Source: Linnemannia elongata (lineage: Eukaryota; Mortierellomycota; Mortierellomycetes; Mortierellales; Mortierellaceae). Taken from it: a stretch of 64,000 nt of DNA. This document shows, in pieces, positions 1 to 15,600 of this stretch. The stretch is taken from contig JAXBDG010000003.1 of NCBI GenBank assembly GCA_036320915.1, forward strand, positions 1,612,001 through 1,676,000. Direction: 5' to 3'. The first letter of the stretch is position 1. Every line of letters starts with the position of its first letter. The notes under the pieces were generated by a model, which was not told where the DNA came from, did no database searches, and worked only from the letters and a program-made list of their open reading frames with translations. A program made the position numbers and the translations under genes.

Positions 1-705
1 CAACACATCGGGAAGGATAAAAGGAAACTGTCTGGACTTTTGTTCTTTTTTCCCTGTCTCATTCCTTTGCTGGTGCTGTTTTCCACTCTTTTTTTTCGGT
101 TTGTTTGTTTTCATTGCTAAGGTGGTACACATTAGGGCAGCAACGGAGCTCGCGACAGCAACAAACCCCAAACAAGAGAAAACAAAAAACATTCGAAACG
201 ACAACAACAATAACAACAATAACAACAGCAACGCACGAGGTCCAATGTTAAAAATCAACAAAAGATAGGGAAACAGACGGATCCACGCGAGAATCTCAAA
301 TCTTCAAGCACCTGCACAAACAGACGAAGGAAGAAGTGAAGTAAGAGAAGAGTCATCATCCATTCGTCTCTCTTATTCCTGGACATGTCGACTCTCACAA
401 AGACAACGCCCGAAGACTGAAATCAAAAGGAGGCAAGGGGAGGGAGGTTCATTAATGCAACGAATTGGAAGCAATGCAAGAGAACGTTAACGTTTAGCAG
501 GCATGAATACGAACCATCAGAATTAGAAACCCAATCTTAGATATATGTGGCAGTAATAAGGGGTCTCGCAGAAGGGAGGCAGTGCTAGTCTCCTCTTAAT
601 TCTTTCTTTCCCCACCATCTCCACTTTTTTTCTGTCAGTTGGTATGATCGCACGTTGGAAGGCTGATGAATGAAGTGTAAAGTAGGTTAAGAAAGGGCTT
701 GGACA

Positions 706-741
<36 letters not shown>

Positions 742-2381
742 GAGTAATGAGGCGTGCATATTCTCAGTGGCAATTGGTCTATACTGAAGCATCCAAAACA
801 AGCTACAAGGTCATCGCCGCCAAAAAGAAATCCTATCTAACCATGTGTGCCACAAACACCAGGATAATTCCGTCGTATTTATCCCCCTGCTCGAACGAAA
901 CCAATCTCCTTTTCACTTTGTCCATAAATGCACAGTCGACTGACCCTTATCACTGGCACACCCTTTTGGGAACACAAACACGCGTTTCCCAGCCCTTCAC
1001 GCTAACTGGTGATAGGAAAATTAAGGCCCTTGACATGTGGATGTGGCTGGCAGAACAGGAAAATTTGAGCCCGGTCATTGCTGAGGCTTAAAAAAGACAG
1101 CACAGACACACTCTGCACCCATAACATGGTTTTCGGGAACGATGACAAGGACATTGTATGAAGAAAAACAAAGGCCTGGACAACCGATCACTCAAGAGAA
1201 AGAGTAAAGTGTTCAATAAGAAAAACAGAGGCTAAACTGTAAACCCTTGTGTGTAGTGCCTCATTAACGTCAATTCTCCGAGAATGCGAGAGAACGATAG
1301 CAGAAAAGAGAACAGACGTTACTCGACAACGACACTTGACCCCGCATTTTCCCATATCAAGCTCAGCGTCTTCTCATTCTCATTGGGTCAGACGATAAGG
1401 CCACTGTTACATTGCCCATTTAATTGCTCATACCTCAAGGCAGCTGCAAAAGTCACAGAACCGTTCTTACTAGAGACGTACTATTATTCTACATCTTCTT
1501 GATACTGGCTTCCATCACTAACCTTCGTCTACCTACTATCCATTAAAGGTCCGCCCTACCCGTGTTTCTGGTCAGTTGTGCTCACCCTCTCCTCTTTCTA
1601 ACTTCTTTGTCGCCTATTGCTCTTCTTTCTGCACTCACTACTTGCGGTTGAACCACCTTCGCCTACTCCAAAACCCCGCTTAATCTCGCCAAGAGGCAAG
1701 AGCAATAAAATAAAATGCGGTCGTCAACAAAGATATCTAGGAAATGCGAGATTGGATATGCGACTTCGATGTAATAGAAGCCCCCCCCCCCTGAAAAAAA
1801 GCTTCATTCTCCAAAGCATGAGGGTTGTCCTCCCTCGATCTACTTTTTTTTATCCTCTCATCTCTCTCTTCCTTGCTTAAACACATTATCGGGAGTTACA
1901 GTCAATGAACAATGGAGTTGGGTTATCATGTGTTTGTTACGAGAGAGACATAAAGCTTGTCAGCAGGTTGAAGGTTGAAAACTTTGTGTACCTACCATGA
2001 CACTTACTGTACCCACGTATTCTTATTCAGCCTCACAGATATCATGGAAAATATGCTCATCAACATGCCACGATCGATTGTTCTCCATGGGCCTAACTTG
2101 TCGCCTCCTAGCCCACGCAAAAGTCTTTAGGCTGCGGTTCTCCACAATAATATTGTTGTAGCTGCATCTCAACCTTCTATTGGACAACTGTATCTTTCTA
2201 AGGAGCATGCAAACACCTGCTTCCGTAGCAAGGAAAAAGAAGGTAGTTGTCATCGATCACCTGCAGGTACAAAAAACAAGATCGTGAACCGTGTCCTCGC
2301 ACAAGAATCGAGATAAAAAAATGATACCAAAAATCATATTAGCATATCTATTCGTTCGTTCGTTTTTTTCGTTTCCAACTT
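1..2381. other. Gene-free intergenic stretch
   Basis: No convincing gene is seen here. The short open frames are unsupported: they run through homopolymers or lack codon bias and recognisable domains. Content is A-rich with AAC/AAT triplet runs near 180-240, a 30-base A tract at 709-738 and a C run near 1780-1790. The right end carries the 3' untranslated region of the minus-strand HDEL gene. It may also hold the upstream region of a gene lying left of the window. Confidence 0.6.
709..738. repeat. Poly(A) homopolymer, 30 bases
   Basis: An uninterrupted run of A from 709 to 738, read directly from the sequence. It creates false lysine-rich and phenylalanine-rich open frames on the two strands. 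It could be a length-variable microsatellite. No target-site duplication or retroelement body was seen next to it. Confidence 0.9.
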
Positions 2382-5300
2382 CTACAATTCATCATGACCC
2401 TTGTGGCCACCTTCGCCTCCTTCTACCTCCGGGGCCGAGGCCGAATCCGGAGCAGCCTGCTGCTCAAAAGTGGCCTCCTCTCCTTTGACCTCCTCCTCGA
2501 CCTTTTGCTCTTCCCTCATTTCTCCTCCCTCTGTAGCTACACTCTCACCCTTGACTTCCTTCTCAGCTTCAGATCGCTCCTCAACATGCTCCTGAGACTG
2601 GGCTGACTCAGGTTCAGACTTGAAAGGAACTGCGTCAGCTATAGGCTCAGTTTCCACTGGAAGTGACTCTCTGACTTCTTCCTCGGCAGCAGGACTCTCT
2701 ACAGACTCGGGAGCCAAGGTCTCTTCAGGAACAGGAGCAACAGGGGACTCGACAACAGCCTCGGGAGTCTCAACTGGAGTAGACTCGCTCTCTTCCGACG
2801 GTGTTGTTGGCTTGTCAGCAAACTCGATCGTCGACTCTGCTGTTGTCTCAACCGAATCTGTAGTGGGTGCCTCCTCCTCTACTGTAGGGGCTGGGACATC
2901 TTCAGCAGGAGTAGCAGCAGCATCGGATGGAACCTCAGGTTCTGTTGGTGGGACCTCATCAAGCTGTGATGCCTCTTCGCTCTTCACCTCCTGCTCGGAC
3001 TCCTTGATATCCTCGCGCAGATCCTTCAAAGAGTCCTTGAGAGCAGCCATCTTTTCAAAGATCGATGCCTCTGAGGCCTCATTCTTGACAGGCATGTCCA
3101 CATCGGCCTCAAAAGCATTAGTATCGTCATCAGCTACAATAGCCTCGTCCTGCTTGATCTCCTCGGTCTCTGTTGTTGGCTCTGCTTCGACTTCCTTAAC
3201 TGTGGCTGGCTCCTCAGGGCTTTCCTTGACCTCCTTGACCTCCTCGACCAACGATTCTGCAGTGGGCGCCGCCTTCTCGACGACTGCCTCCTGGGCATAC
3301 TCAACAAAATCATCCACCTTCTCTGCAATAGTTTCCTTCGTAGGTTCTACGATACTTTCGTCATGAGACACCGTCTCTACAGTGTCCGAAATGTGGTCTG
3401 GCTCCTGGACATGGATGGGCTGTCTTGAGATCTTTTCAAAGTGGGGCTGGTCCTGCGCGGACCCTGTTGCGGTCTCTTCAGTCTCCTTGACCGTTGCCTT
3501 GGACTTTGGCTTGAATGGATAGGGAAGAATAGATATCACCTAATTCAAGATAGAATGTGAAATAAATCGTGAGTAATTAGCCACAGATAATACAAAGTGA
3601 CCTCACACCTCACAATTAGTCAATGGTGAATAAAGTACCTGCTCCTTGGCGGAGTCAACATGCTTCTTGGCGGTCGATTTGTAGACAGTTCCCGCAGCGG
3701 AAAATACTCCTTGGACGACTGGATCGGCGACCTTGACGTAGATACGGCGACCCTGCCGAGCGACAGGAGCAATATATTTATCCACATGAGGTCCGACGTG
3801 AGCGTTGTAGTGGGGTGCGACAAAGGGTTTGAGGAGTCCTCCAACACCGTTAGTCGTCTTGCAATAAAGGCCCTTGACTCCTGTCGTCTCTGGAGGGCAG
3901 TTGAAGACTGCAGTGTAGCCCAAGTACACAAGACCTCCGCGGATCGCCCACGTCTTCAGGGACTTTACTTTGGAGGAAGAGGACTAGAGAGAGTTTTACT
4001 GTCAGATTTAGCCAAGTATTTATAAAAAAAAAACGCCCATACAAGATAGACAACGCGTTCATGGTCATTACCTTGTGATTAGCAAGGCTTAAAATAGCGG
4101 GGCCTCCCTTGAGACCATGAAGCTTAGGAGAAGGGGGTGCCTACAATGATAATAGATGCAGACAGGTTATATCGATGAGTGTATAATAACAAACAGCCAA
4201 CATATGCTCTAACACAACACGTATGAAAATCAAGCTTACCTGCTGTGATAGAGAGCTGTCAGATTTGGTGGCATTGCTGTCACTGGCAACGACGCGCTTC
4301 TGCAGTCCACCCTCTCTTGGTCGAATACTGCTCGAAGTTGCGTCGGCTCCTTGAGGCACCATAGATTTGGCTGGCGAAGAATCCTTGTCGCCCTGCGCAG
4401 GGAAGGGAGAAGTGAAGGTTGGTTGGCCTGACTGGCTGTACATCACTGGTGCCTGCGATGGTCTCTCTGGTGGGCGGTAAGGGGCATGGTTGGCGTTGCC
4501 AGGTGGAGGGCGCACTCGTGGCTTTGGCTGGCCCAATGTAGGGAACGCACTTGCAGGAGGAGAAGTGGGGTTGTTCGAAGGCTGTATGATGTGTACAGGT
4601 CCTGTTCCTGCTGCGCCAGAAAGTTTCCTTGGCCCATGGCTCTCGCCCTTTGGAGGGCCTCGAGGGGGTCCTTGTGGAGGACCCTGTGGAGGACCACCGG
4701 CAGCTGGTTTTGTTTGAGGAGGAGGAGCGATATCCTGGGCCGCAGGCGATTTTGGTGGCGTCTGTCTGCTGCCACCTCCCTCAATATCATCATCCTCGTC
4801 ATATACACCTTCAGAGTCCGAAAGAGGCGCATCTGGCTCTGCAAGTGTAACAGGTTGCTGGGGTTCATGTGCCTTGTGTTCCTGCTGCTGATGATGTTGT
4901 TGGGGTTGCTGAAGGGCAGGTACTTGTCGAGGCGCAATGTTGGGTGGAGGACCCGAAAGCTTGATCTCGGTAGAGCCAAGCGGCCGCTGCATGGGGGAAC
5001 CGGGAGCTTGCAAAGGTCGTGGTGCATGATGAGGTCCTGAGAATCCTGCAGGTCCAGGAGGGCCTTGTTGAAGATGAGACCGAGCTCCTGTGAGACCCTG
5101 GGGGTGAGCAGGACGCTGGTTGTTGTGTTGCTGTGGCGAGGCATTTGGACCACGTCCGTGCTCACCCTGAGAGGGTCTTCCATCAATTGGCTGAACGTCG
5201 TGTCCGTGAGCAGGCGGGCTGGAACCAAGGGCCTCCTTTGTTGAAGGGCGCTGAGGAGACTGAGGGACTGATCCTGGTCCTTGCTGTTGGCGAGGGTGTT

Positions 5301-6701
5301 GAGGCTGCGAAGGACCTGTAGGGCGCTGAGGAGGTCGCTTGGCAGGATTCATGTTCTGTGGGTTCTGAGGGGAACCAGCACCCTGTGCTGGAAGTGGTGG
5401 CTGCGTCTGCTGTCGCATCTGATCAAAGATCGGTCTGGCGCCTGGAGATCGCTGCTGCTGATGCATATCCTGAGAAGGCTGCAGATGCGGGCGCTGCTGA
5501 GGTGAAGGTGCTCCTTTCACTGGCTGTCCGCCATTCATGGATGGCATGTCCAACTGCACGGCATGTCCTGGAGCAACTTGCTGGTTCTGGCTGAACGGAC
5601 TAGGAGGCTGGCCGTGAGGGACTGCCTGAGGTGGGCGAGGTCTAGGTTGATGCTGCATCAAAGGTGTTGGAGGACGAACGGCAGTCTGGTGAGCGAGCAC
5701 AGGGGATCCCTGAGCAGGAGGGGGACGAAAACCAGCCTGTTGAGTAAGGTGGGGGTGTGAGGCGGAAGGTCGCAAACTAGGCTGGTGGTGCTGTCCTGGA
5801 TGTTGCTGCTGTTGATGATGATGTAGAGGCAATGGTCCGTTGCCTTGAGTCTGCTGAGTCTGTTGCAAGGGCCTGATCTGGGGTGAGCGGGTTACTCCAA
5901 GACTGGGCGAAGGGGGAGTCATGCGGTTTCCTGGTGGCATTCCGGGTCCAGTTAAGTTTGGATAAGACCCAGATGGTCGGATATTTGCTCCATTGGCATG
6001 AGGTGGCTGTTGGCCGGGCTGCATATGAGGTGGACGCATAGCCACAGAGGGTTGAGACTGAGGAGAGTTCTGACCACCAGAGTTCTGGCCTCCCCTTAGC
6101 TGAGTCTGGCTTCCGTTATTAAGAGTCGCACCTGGTAATCTTCCTTGACCTGCAAACTGAGGAGGGTGTTGTCCTGTAGGTGTAGGGGGTTGAGGTCTAG
6201 GTTGCTGTTGTTGCTGGTGGGGCTGCTGCTGCATAGGACGCTGAGGAGGCACAGCGCCAGGCGCGCCACCAGGAGGGCGGATGGGGCCCGAAGGATTGCT
6301 TGGAGCCTGGTGTGGCAAAGGTCTGATGTTGGGGTTCACTGGGCTAGATGACTGTCCTCCTGGAGCAGGGTCCTGTTTAGGAAAAGGGGATGTCAAGGGA
6401 GCTCTACCGGCTGGAATTCCTCCAGGCTGTTGTTGATGTTGCTGTGGTGGTGGTGGTCGCTGGTTGGGGAATGGTGGACGCATGTTTGAGTTCATGACGC
6501 CGCCGTTCCCAGGAGAGGGGGGTGGTCGCATTGTCATGTTCCCTGGTGGGCCGTTCCTTGGTCCGTCTATGCGAAATAAAACGGTTGGCCGGTCAGAGAA
6601 CAAACAGTGTGTAGTGCGCGTATTAAGGTAACCAGCAAGAGTTAGAGAGACAGCGACACTGGGTTGTGAAGGGTATGATTACCAGCTGGGTTTGTATCCA
6701 T
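2382..6701 (-). CDS. Pro/Gln-rich single-pass membrane protein with C-terminal HDEL
   Basis: Five exons fit in phase: 6701-6683, 6566-4240, 4140-4072, 3983-3639 and 3539-2382, giving 1305 residues. Residues 1-780 are low-complexity and rich in Pro, Gln, Gly and His, with a short acidic patch. One hydrophobic segment follows (about 815-832, core AIRGGLVYLGYTAVF). Next is a roughly 100-residue conserved-looking block with a Cys pair (FNCPPE, GLYCK) and repeated V.P/PV motifs, then a long Glu/Ala/Pro-rich acidic tail that ends HDEL-stop. With no signal peptide, the single segment would be a type II anchor, which puts HDEL in the ER lumen where the retrieval receptor reads it. The Cys and V.P pattern recalls the fungal She10 family, but this is a weak resemblance. 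Exons 3-5 could alternatively form a separate shorter gene with its own first exon. Function unknown. Confidence 0.7.
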
Positions 6702-7237
6702 GGAGCGTTTAGAAGGGTGCTAGGAACGTGTCAAGAAGGGAGAACGTGTATCCTGGTCGGTATCGGGAGAAAGTAGATGGAAAGGAAATAGAAGGGACGA
6801 TTAAGTTGAGGAGAAAGAGAAGCAGGAGAGGGCGAGGAAGGATGACGAAGCGTGAAAGAGAAGAAAGAAAAAAGAGTTGATGATGACGAACAAGAAACAG
6901 GATGATTTTTTTTTTTTTTTTTTTTCAATTTCGATGGGGTTTGAATAGTGTCAAGAAGAGAAGGTTTGTCGATCCGATGGCGCCTGGCTGTTGGTGGAAA
7001 GGAAGTTGTTTCTATATACGTGTGTGTGTATGTGTGAGAGCATAGACATTGATTGACCTCCTTTTTCTTCCCTTGCGTCCCCTCCTTCCATTTACTCCTT
7101 CCCCCTTGGGCGACAATCGGTCCAAACCTTCGTGCGCCACGTCACAGAGTACAACAGGCGTGTCGTATTTTACATGGCATTTATTCAGCCCGATCCACAA
7201 CAAATGATCAACCATACGGACCATACCCCTGCTCGTT
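6702..7237. other. Intergenic: 5' region of the HDEL gene and 3' region of the F-box gene
   Basis: No gene is seen. It holds a 20-base T run at 6906-6925 and a GT-rich stretch near 7018-7036. On the minus strand this is the leader and promoter of the HDEL gene; its A/G-rich plus-strand composition means that leader is pyrimidine-rich, like other leaders in this window. Confidence 0.6.
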
Positions 7238-8770
7238 CTATCCAAGAATCAGATGGGGCCGACGGCGTCGGAAGTACCGTCTCCAGGGCTCAGAAAGCGA
7301 TGCCAGCTCAACCTTGAGTCGCTTTAGCTTTGGCCACGCCTCAACAAGCCAACGGATCTCGTCCTCGCCAAGTGCCGTCTGGAGGTGTTGGATCCTGAAC
7401 GACTCGAGGTTAACCAGTTCCCCCATCTTGTCGAACCCCGCTTCCAGTTGCAGGTCCTGATAGGGTCCTCCAATCGCCAAGTCCTGCAGACACAAAAGCC
7501 GGCTCAATTGGTTGTACATCATGGTGTGGTTGGGCTGGGTCCGACCTCCAGGGTGCACCATGTCGATCCCAACCATGATCAGCGTCTGCAACTGAGAACA
7601 GGCCCATACGTCATCGGGGCGAAAGATCCCGGCCGTCAAAACTCCATGCGAAGAAATGTCGAGAAAGATCAACTGTTGCGATACCGTCAATACCCGCAAT
7701 AAACCAGCATCCGAGATCTGCGCACACCATCCCAGGTTCAGACTCGTCAGCTTCTGGCTGTTGGAGGCTATGACATCCAGCGCAGCATCTTCGACAAATG
7801 TCCCACACAGGTTGATCCGCTCGAGTCTCGTACAGAGCCTGAGAACCGCCAAAAGTGCCTCGCTCGCAATGGTCTTGCACGATTCTAGATTGAGGCTGAC
7901 CAGACATCCATACATATCTGGCCCAGGTAGTAAATCCTCTGTCAAAAGGGCCGAGTGCACATTCCTGGCAAGCGAGAATTCCCGAAGCAATGGTGCGTTG
8001 CGCAGGATGTTCCTAACAAAGCTTCCTGTAGGTGAAGAACGAGTCAATGCAAGGGTTCTGATCCTGAGCGGTGTGACTCCAAGGCTCTCCATTGCAACTC
8101 GACTCAAGCGGACATCCTCCAGGACCAGGTGCTCTATCAGCGGGCATGATCGTAATATTCCGGCGATCGAAGTCTCGTCCACGTTCAGCATGTTCTTGAT
8201 CTCCAACTTCTTGAGGCCCGAAAGTGCTTGAATGTGCGAAAGTGCCAGGGTGGTGAGAGGCTTGCAATTGTAGAGGTAAAGGCTTGAAATGTTGGGCGAT
8301 GCCACGAGGATGTTGCGTAGCTTTGAGTCGGTCGCCTGTGTCCAGACCAGTCGCAGCTCCCGGAGTCGAGTACACTTTTCGGCAATGATATCCAGGTCGG
8401 CGTCAAAGTTGTCCTGGAGCTCGATCGCATTGTGTCCGTAGCGAAGCATTTCTGGGAGAAAAGAGGGGTTACTGAGGGAGCTCTTCCATTGCACAGACAT
8501 CCAGAGTGCTCTCACTGCTGCTCGGTAGAAGATCTTGTTGACAGAGACGCAGCTGTAGAGCGAGTGCTTGTCTAGACGGGAGACAATCTCGAAGAGGACC
8601 TCCTCAATAGCCAACGGCGACTTGGGGCTCTGTGGTGGCAGCCATTCTCCCTGTACTTTGTCTCTAACATTGCTGATTCTCTTGTCCCTGTTCTTGCTGT
8701 TGTCCTTGCCTTTTCTTGAGGTCGAAGCAGATGTCGATGTTGGTTTTCGTTGATTTGTCATTTGAAGCAT
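7238..8770 (-). CDS. F-box / leucine-rich-repeat protein
   Basis: A single-exon frame of 510 residues from the first ATG at 8770; a second ATG at 8761 has better context (CAAATGA), so the start is uncertain by three residues. A basic, Ser/Thr-rich N-terminus of about 45 residues leads into an F-box-like segment at about 50-90 (SPLAIEEVLFEIVSRLDKHSLYS spread, then VNKIFYRAAVRALW). The remainder is a series of LRR units with the pattern LRELRLVW, ISSLYLYNCKPLT, LKKLEIKNM, IEHLVLEDVRL, LTSLNLGWCAQISDAGL. Proteins of this type join Skp1 and cullin in SCF ubiquitin ligases and select substrates through the LRRs. Mortierella-type genomes carry many such genes. The substrate cannot be guessed from the sequence. 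Confidence 0.85.
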   Translation of the reverse strand: MLQMTNQRKPTSTSASTSRKGKDNSKNRDKRISNVRDKVQGEWLPPQSPKSPLAIEEVLFEIVSRLDKHSLYSCVSVNKIFYRAAVRALWMSVQWKSSLSNPSFLPEMLRYGHNAIELQDNFDADLDIIAEKCTRLRELRLVWTQATDSKLRNILVASPNISSLYLYNCKPLTTLALSHIQALSGLKKLEIKNMLNVDETSIAGILRSCPLIEHLVLEDVRLSRVAMESLGVTPLRIRTLALTRSSPTGSFVRNILRNAPLLREFSLARNVHSALLTEDLLPGPDMYGCLVSLNLESCKTIASEALLAVLRLCTRLERINLCGTFVEDAALDVIASNSQKLTSLNLGWCAQISDAGLLRVLTVSQQLIFLDISSHGVLTAGIFRPDDVWACSQLQTLIMVGIDMVHPGGRTQPNHTMMYNQLSRLLCLQDLAIGGPYQDLQLEAGFDKMGELVNLESFRIQHLQTALGEDEIRWLVEAWPKLKRLKVELASLSEPWRRYFRRRRPHLILG

Positions 8771-10083
8771 GCAACAAAGGCGGACAGTCAGCAACTCGGT
8801 CAAATAGCTCCTGTCCTCCTGATCTTAACTTAAGGGTGAAGCGCGGTGATTTGAAAAATTATTTTGACCGTTGCAGATCCGCATGGACGTCGTTTGTCTG
8901 ATGTTACGTCGAATACGGTGATCAAAGTGGTTAGCTCGCAGGGTATGGGAACGACCATAGGTTCGTGGATGCAAATCATAGAAGAAATGACATAGTCTTT
9001 CAGAGTAAAAAGACCGTTGACGCTTTTCTATTATGAACACCCGTTCAAGAGTAGCCTGTATACTTCCTCACATTTTTCTCTCTAGAGACTTTTGTCAGTG
9101 GACACAACATATAATCTCGTTACCCCTTCCCGTTGTTCCCCTTTTTTCTCTCATCGATGGCAATTGAACATGTACCCAGTAAAAAGGTGGCACACACACA
9201 GTCTCCTTCTCCTCCCTTCTTTCCTTTCAACTTTCAACCTTCAAGGAACCAAACTGAAATGGCTCAGAGTCTTGCGGTTCGTATTTCACGGGGTTGCCCT
9301 TTGCCTTGCTCCAAAGTGAACTAGAGTGTCATTTGTCTATCTCCCTTGTTCCCTTGCTCCCTTTGTGTCTCGGGTTCTAAGGCGCTTGTTAGTTCGTTGT
9401 ACTCGCCCATGCCTGCTGGCTTATTTTTATCTTTCTCCTTTTTCTCAGGAGAACTCCTTTGTTTTTTTTTGTTCCCTTGTTTTTATTTTGCAAACAGCTT
9501 CTTCTCAATGGCCAAAAAATGTGTAATCGTTTTTTTGTTGCGTGTTATGAGTGTGCGTGTGTGTGTGTGTGTGGTGCGTTGATATTGCACCGACAAATGG
9601 TCGATCAAGGGAAACCTTCAACTGAGAAAGGTGGGGGGGGGGGGGGAGACAAGGACAGCATTACGATATTCTCGGGAGAAAAAACGCTATTAATTCTTCG
9701 TTCTTTTGTTCTTCTTCTGCCCTTCTCATTCCATTTTGCCTTTCGTCTTTTTTTTACACCGTTTTTATTCTCCTTCCAACTTTGTTCTGCAACAACTTCT
9801 ACTTTGCTGCCCGATCCACACTCATTCGTCCTTTACCTCGATCCATTCACTCGTCACTCTTATTTGATCTCTTCACCACCCTCCACACAGCCATTTGCAA
9901 AGTTTATAATAACGACCCTAACCTTCTGTTCAATAACGGACAACACCAACACATACCTTCCTCTCCTTTCAACTGCACCTTCCCTAATCAACCAGCTACT
10001 CCAACTTTCAGGATACATACACCCACATTCCCCTCACCAGTGCACTATCAACATTTCACCAGTAGGACACGTCCAATAAAGTC
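8771..10083. promoter_or_regulatory. Divergent intergenic region with pyrimidine-rich leader
   Basis: Lies between the F-box gene (minus) and the disintegrin gene (plus). It contains a GT repeat at about 9550-9573, a G run at 9633-9646 and a long C/T-rich stretch from about 9690 to 10080, immediately before the disintegrin start codon. Open frames in the C/T-rich part are biased towards Phe, Leu, Ser and Pro and look non-coding. I read this as promoter plus long 5' untranslated leader. Confidence 0.55.
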
Positions 10084-12694
<2,611 letters not shown>

Positions 12695-15600
12695 GCTCAC
12701 TCTCCATTCACTTTTTACATTCCTTTGGGCATTTTAATTACATATCCAGCATACATCATACGGCTACATCAACATGCCGGTACCTTTCTTGTTATTTTTT
12801 TATGTTTCAACAAGGTTGAGTTTCCTGTCACTCTTCCAAGACATTTTCTACGCCATATGCTCTCTCTCTCTCTCTCTTTTCTGGCTCTCACTTGCTCTCT
12901 CCTTCGGCTTTTTTGTTTCTCACTTTCGAGTTTTTACTTATTTCATTCTCAGCTTTACCATTCCACAAAACAAAAAAAACTTTACTTGAAGAAATTAAGT
13001 CCCTCATGGCAACAACTTTAATCTTTGGCCGTCCTGGAATGGAGGCAACCAACAGCTTCTGTTAGCTGGTGGATCGGTGGGAGGGGGTTGGTTCCTGGGA
13101 GGAGGCGTGATGATGAGTTCAAGACACAGCTAAAGCCTATAAAAAATTAAGCTATCATATCAAGCACCCTCGTCTGCGGTAAATGAACAGCAGTGACATC
13201 CTTGCTTAAGATAGTTGTGTTATGAAGGTGGCTCGATTATTATGAGAGAGAGATTGCTTTAACTTCTTTTCTGTCCGGTGAGTTCATGTGCTCGATCGAC
13301 ATGAGTTATCGAGTATCGAGTGGAGCAGAAGAGAAGACGATGGTAGTGAGCAAAAAGAACAAAAATGATGGAGGTAGAGGTTGGCGCTTTCTTCAAGAAG
13401 GCGAATGGGGTTAGCAGAAAGTATGAACGCCTTGATATTCCCTCTAGCGTCAACGTTGTTTTATTATCATTATGTTTCTTGTAGATGATGGATACAAGAT
13501 GACGATGGGGTGCGCATGGGCCGACGTGAAGGAAAATTTCGTATCGGTCGGTTCTATGTCGTCCAAGCTGTGTGTGGAGCGAGCTGACGCTTCGTTTGGG
13601 GGATAAACGAAGGAAGAAACAAATAAAAAAAAATAGGCGACAGTTGCTGTCTGGTATGGCATTGACCAACAGAGCGCGTGCACGTAAACTGCGACCAAAA
13701 ACAATAAAGGTCACCAACGAACGACGACATCCACAACAACAAAAATAAACAAGACCCTATGGTACTTGCTGCTCTCCATCAATCCTCCTCCACAAAAAAG
13801 CAACGACCAACTTTTTTTCAGATTTCCTTCTTAACCTCACAATCATATTTGGTCCCTCGGCTGCAGTTGTTTGTTGTGCTGGGTGGTAAGTTTTTGGAGG
13901 GCTGTTCAATAATCTACTCGATATTAGTTGGTCAACATGCACTTTGTTTTAAAGCACTCGTTATAACCGCTTCAGAAAGCAAAGCTACCTGCTCCGGAAT
14001 GCGAACTGGGGCTGCTGCATTTAAAAGACAAAAAACAGGCCGCAAGCCCGTTGTGGAGAAAATATCCTCACTTTTAAAAAATGAAAGACTGGTCGTCTTC
14101 AAGAAAAAAGCAGAGAAACAAAAAGAGCGTGCGCCGAGTTATAAGAGCCGTCGGGCGGACGTTCACCTTCTTCCTCCACCCCTCATATCATATTCTTGAC
14201 CTGTACCTCCTTCACGTCACCTCTTGTCGATGAGCAAAAATGAAAACTCAGGCACAAGAAAAAACTTGTCCCTGAAATGTATGCGATTTTTTTCTCTTCC
14301 CAGTAGCTCAACCTCTATGAATACAGACCCCAGCAGAAACCGTGAGCCGAAGTTATGTGTTTTTGTATTGCTTACATGCCAGGCATACATACATCCCAAA
14401 TAGCTGTGGTTTTAGAGGTATGGTATGGGTGCAAGTGTACAGTACATTGTCAAAAGTTGGGGACCAGAAAACGCAACAAAAGTAAAACAACAACAAAAAC
14501 AACAAAGAGTACTGAACAGTAAGAAAAACAAAACAACATGGACACATGTGGCGTACAAAGCATGGATCTGTCATCGTCGCCTTTCAACCAGAAGAGAGTG
14601 TGGGTATATTTCCCTGCCCTTTGTACAATTTGTCGCACGGCTCCAATTGTTTACTTCTTGTTGTTGTTGTTGCTGTTGTTGTTGTTTTAATAATGTTGGT
14701 GTACTACCCTACCTGAATCCAACTCAACTCTCATCCTCCATGTTCTATTTTTTTCTTGCCTTTGGTTGTTTACAAGTGAATTAGCATAATGGCAACAGGG
14801 ACCCGACAAACCACAACAAATGAAAGCAAGCGAGTACCCTAAACAAAACATTTCTCCCCTTCCCTGATCATCGTGCAGTTTTGTCCATCCCGTCAACGCA
14901 TCAAGCTCATCCTCCCCCAGCCATACTTCTCCTTCCTTCTTTTGCACGCATTCATATCGCGGTCAATTATTCTTGTGGGCCGGAAATGTGAAAGTGATCA
15001 ATCCGTTTCATGGACGGACTTTGATAGAGGATGAGGATGCGGATAGACCTTAGTAATGGATAAGCACGCGCAAGGGCGTAATGAATAGGGTGAGAAATGA
15101 AGGAATATAATGTCACATCCTGACAACTGGACCTCGATAATTAACGTTTGCCTCTGAATAGATTTTTAATTCATGGTGTCCCACATGTCGATGCATCAGT
15201 GTTGCAGAGCTGTCAAGGTAAGGGAAGGAAGTAACGAATCTACCGACAAAAAATTATGATCTTTGGCCGGTAGTAGTACTCGCCAGGGGTGGGATAATAC
15301 GGCGCTTTTCTTTATTGTTCGCTTACTGAGTACGGTGTGCGACATCCGCAGTGGGTGAGCAAGAGAAAGAGACATGGGGAGAAAGAAGAAAGAGTGGCAT
15401 GATCCTCTGATGGTTTGCAAATGCTCTCAAGGAAGAAGAACAAGAACGAAAAAAAAAAAAAACTTTGATAGAGCGAAGTGCTCTCGGGCAGAGGGAGTGA
15501 GAGAAGGCAGGAAGTACAGAGACATGGTAACAGCACTACAGTACAATTGCAATTCAGTAGCGTTTAATACGTAGACTACAGTAGGAGGGGGGCATACAAC

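Noticed and set aside
699..1091. 130-codon plus-strand frame
   Set aside because: It begins in the A30 homopolymer without an ATG, has no codon bias or domain, and no splice partners.
2394..3366. Ser/Thr/Val-rich plus-strand frames (up to 248 codons)
   Set aside because: Antisense shadows of the acidic Glu/Ala/Pro tail of the HDEL gene; the minus strand carries the spliced, phased frame.
9459..10079. 206-codon plus-strand frame before the disintegrin gene
   Set aside because: It is made of Phe/Leu/Ser/Pro strings from the C/T-rich leader, and ends just before the real start codon; no recognisable domain.
13759..14199. 146-codon plus-strand frame with ATG
   Set aside because: It contains a plausible ATG, but composition is that of surrounding non-coding DNA, no family is recognised and no intron or neighbour exon supports it.
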